From assembly GCF_008642375.1 (NCBI RefSeq), contig NZ_CP029194.1:2914001-2978000 (forward strand): DNA of 64,000 nt, in the 5' to 3' direction. The stretch comes from Streptomyces venezuelae (GTDB lineage Bacteria > Actinomycetota > Actinomycetes > Streptomycetales > Streptomycetaceae). The position numbers and the translations under genes are program-made. The first letter of the stretch is position 1. Every line of letters starts with the position of its first letter. Below, piece after piece: positions 62,003-64,000 of this stretch. A model generated the notes under the pieces. It saw only the letters and a program-made list of their open reading frames with translations, made no database searches and was not told the DNA's origin.

Positions 62003-62185
62003 CCGTCTCATCCTGCCTCACCCCACCGACATGGCCCTGATGCCTCCGCGCGGCAGCTCTTCGTGCCACCATCGTCCGGGCGGTGACTGGTGATACGAGA
62101 TCAAGAGCGACAAATACAAGAACGAGAACGAGAACAACGGCAAGAGCGGGAACGACAAGACGCGCATGCAGAGACGGACAGGGTG

Positions 62186-64000
62186 ATGGGGCAGGACACG
62201 CAGCCTCCCGAGGAGGGCGAGGCCGGGCTCCCCGAGCGGGTCTCCGGGGACGAACCCCTGCTCGCCGCCCGCGTGCACCGGCCCTCCGACCTGATGCGGC
62301 TGCTCGCCGGTCTCCTCGCCATCGGTCTCGTCATCGCCATCGCCGCCTTCGCGCACGGCACGACGTCGGGGCTCGAGGAGGACATCAACAAGGGCGCCGG
62401 CGGGGCCCCCGACGTCTTCGTCAAGATCGCCGGTCTCGTCTCCTCCATCGCCGTCCTGCTGGTCCCGGTCGCCTTCGCCATCGAGCGCCTGATCAAACGG
62501 GACGGCCTGCGCATCGCCGACGGCGTCCTCGCCGCCGTCCTCGCGCACGGCGTCACCCTCGCCACCGACCTCTGGGTCGCGCAGGGGGCGCCCAGCACGA
62601 TCCAGGAAGCGCTGACCCAGCCGCAGTCCGGGGGCGGGCTCACCGACCCGGTGCACAACTACCTCGCCCCGGTCATCGCGTACATGACCGCCGTCGGCAT
62701 GGCCCGCAGACCCCGCTGGCGGGTGTCGCTCTGGGCGGTACTGCTGCTCGACGCGTTCACGATGCTGGTCGCCGGCTACACCACGGCGCTCTCCATCGTG
62801 CTGACCGTGCTGATCGGCTGGACCGTGGCCTACGGCACGCTGTACGCCGTCGGCTCCCCGAACGTCAGACCCACCGGCCAGACGCTCCTCGCCGGCCTGC
62901 GCCGGGTCGGCTTCCGGCCGGTCACGGCGCTTCGTGCCGAGGGCGTGCCGGACGCCTCGGACATCGGGGACCGGGGCCGCCGCTACATCGTGACCCTGGA
63001 GGCCGGGCCACCGCTCGACGTCACCGTCGTCGACCGCGAGCAGCAGGCGCACGGCTTCTTCTACCGGGTGTGGCGGCGGATCACGCTGCGGACGATCACC
63101 ACCCGCCGGTCGATCGTCTCGCTCCGCCAGGCCCTGGAGCAGGAGGCACTCCTCGCCTACGCGGCCATCGCCGCCGGGGCGAACGCGCCGAAGCTGATCG
63201 CCACCTCGGAGCTCGGTCCCGACGCCGTGATGCTCGTGTACGAGCACATCGGCGGCCGGAGCCTCGACTCGCTCGACGACAAGGAGATCACCGACGAGCT
63301 GGTACGCGGCGCCTGGCGGCAGGTGCGGGCGCTCCAGTCGCGCCGGATCGCCCACCGCAGGCTCGCGGGCGACGCGATCTTGGTGGATCGTTCCGGCAGG
63401 GTGTTCCTGACCGACCTGCGGGGCGGCGAGATCGCGGCCGGGGACCTGATCCTGCGGATGGACATCGCGCAGCTGCTCACCACCCTCGGCCTGCGGGTCG
63501 GGGCCGAGCGGGCGGTCGCGGCGGCCGTGGAGATCCTCGGGCCGGACAGCGTCGCCGACTGCCTGCCGCTCCTCCAGCCGATCGCGCTGAGCCGCTCCAC
63601 GCGCGCGACGCTGCGGCGGCTGGCGCGGGAGCGGTCGCAGCGCGAGCGCGAGGCCGTGCTCGCGGCGTCCGAGGCGGCCAAGCACGAGCGCGAGCTCGCG
63701 AAGGCCGCGGCCGCGGCGGAGCGGACGGCGGACGAGGCCTCGGGCGGTCTGCCGGACGCGGCGTCGGACAGACCGGCCGTACAGGCCGGGTCCATGGCCG
63801 GGGCCAAGGCAGGGATCAAGGCAGGGAGCAAGGCGGGGACGAAGGCCGAGAGGAAGGCGGACAGGAAGGCCGAGAAGCGGGCCCTCGACACGGCGCTCGA
63901 CGAGGCCCGCGAGGAGGACCTGCTGGCCCAGATCCGGCAGCAGGTCCTGCTCATCCGCCCGCAGGCGCCGGTGGAACCGGTCCGGCTGGAGCGGATCAAG
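62186..64000 (+). CDS. 5' part of a large MprF/AglD-like membrane protein with kinase-like domain (truncated by the window)
   Basis: 605 codons with no stop, running off the window. Residues 25-230 have about six to seven membrane segments (RLLAGLLAIGLVIAIAAFA onward). Residues 270-470 look like an atypical kinase or phosphotransferase fold (IAHRRLAGDAILVD, then LTDLRGGEIAAGD). Then a Lys/Ala-rich charged repeat (AGIKAGSKAGTKAERKADRK) begins. This matches actinobacterial proteins in which a TIGR00374/lysylphosphatidylglycerol synthase-like region follows; that part is outside. The frame is open upstream to a GTG at 62090, adding a Gln/Glu/Arg-rich stretch. The true start is uncertain. Confidence 0.8.
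   Translation, partial: MGQDTQPPEEGEAGLPERVSGDEPLLAARVHRPSDLMRLLAGLLAIGLVIAIAAFAHGTTSGLEEDINKGAGGAPDVFVKIAGLVSSIAVLLVPVAFAIERLIKRDGLRIADGVLAAVLAHGVTLATDLWVAQGAPSTIQEALTQPQSGGGLTDPVHNYLAPVIAYMTAVGMARRPRWRVSLWAVLLLDAFTMLVAGYTTALSIVLTVLIGWTVAYGTLYAVGSPNVRPTGQTLLAGLRRVGFRPVTALRAEGVPDASDIGDRGRRYIVTLEAGPPLDVTVVDREQQAHGFFYRVWRRITLRTITTRRSIVSLRQALEQEALLAYAAIAAGANAPKLIATSELGPDAVMLVYEHIGGRSLDSLDDKEITDELVRGAWRQVRALQSRRIAHRRLAGDAILVDRSGRVFLTDLRGGEIAAGDLILRMDIAQLLTTLGLRVGAERAVAAAVEILGPDSVADCLPLLQPIALSRSTRATLRRLARERSQREREAVLAASEAAKHERELAKAAAAAERTADEASGGLPDAASDRPAVQAGSMAGAKAGIKAGSKAGTKAERKADRKAEKRALDTALDEAREEDLLAQIRQQVLLIRPQAPVEPVRLERIK

Overview
The window is a contiguous piece of a Streptomyces chromosome. 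The base composition is very GC-rich with strong third-position GC bias, so most long open frames are shadows. The gene set is diagnostic: DasR with the das transporter, SigR/RsrA with the exact cysteine pattern of the streptomycete anti-sigma factor, WblC/WhiB7 with its AT-hook, mycoredoxin, AdnA/AdnB, and GTG starts with GGAGG-type ribosome binding sites. I see no insertion sequence, prophage, CRISPR array or other sign of recent transfer. It reads as core chromosome.

Layout. 1-6000: dasR faces the dasA-dasB-dasC-dasD N-acetylglucosamine/chitobiose uptake and hydrolysis operon, with two DasR sites between them. 6000-8620: a DUF3311/sodium-solute symporter pair and a GNAT acetyltransferase. 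8620-12400: a cobalamin riboswitch followed by class Ia ribonucleotide reductase nrdA-nrdB. 12400-17000: peptide deformylase, a TPR protein and two membrane HD-domain proteins. 17000-18260: rsrA and sigR with a perfect SigR promoter and the alternative 55-residue-longer SigR start. 18260-25400: alpha/beta hydrolase, SRAP protein, M50-like protease, aroA, rsgA, an SMR exporter with a convergent TetR regulator, hisN and a CBS-domain protein. 25400-30000: catalase and its Fur-family regulator (CatR type), then two identical initiator tRNAs flanking a Sel1-repeat protein. 30000-39100: UPF0182 membrane protein, PPA1309 protein, PDZ-Lon-like protease, moaE, an epimerase, a DUF2342 zincin and a NUDIX hydrolase. 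39100-46100: a three-gene AIM24 operon headed by a TerD-AIM24 fusion, a DUF45 metallopeptidase, a degenerate ThiF-like protein, an ABC1-family kinase and a small zinc-ribbon protein. 46100-50100: wblC with a long structured leader, uvrD2 and mycoredoxin. 50100-62000: an NAD-pyrophosphatase type NUDIX protein, an M20 dipeptidase, adnB and adnA separated by two related secreted proteins, and an alkyltransferase-like protein. The last 1.8 kb is the 5' part of a large MprF/AglD-like membrane protein that runs off the end.

How it fits together. Three stress circuits meet here. SigR/RsrA senses thiol oxidation. The same GGGAAT-N18-GTT promoter occurs in front of sigR and of mycoredoxin, so mycoredoxin is a predicted SigR target. 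WblC is the ribosome-inhibitor response activator, and its promoter carries the AT-rich element next to the -35 box that marks WhiB7 autoregulation. In Streptomyces WblC is also reported to raise SigR. The CatR/catalase pair adds peroxide control. The DNA repair genes (uvrD2, adnA, adnB, SRAP, the alkyltransferase-like protein) and the B12-controlled reductase make the window rich in stress and genome-maintenance functions. The most unusual parts are the wblC leader, the TerD/AIM24 operon and the lipoprotein pair lodged between adnA and adnB.
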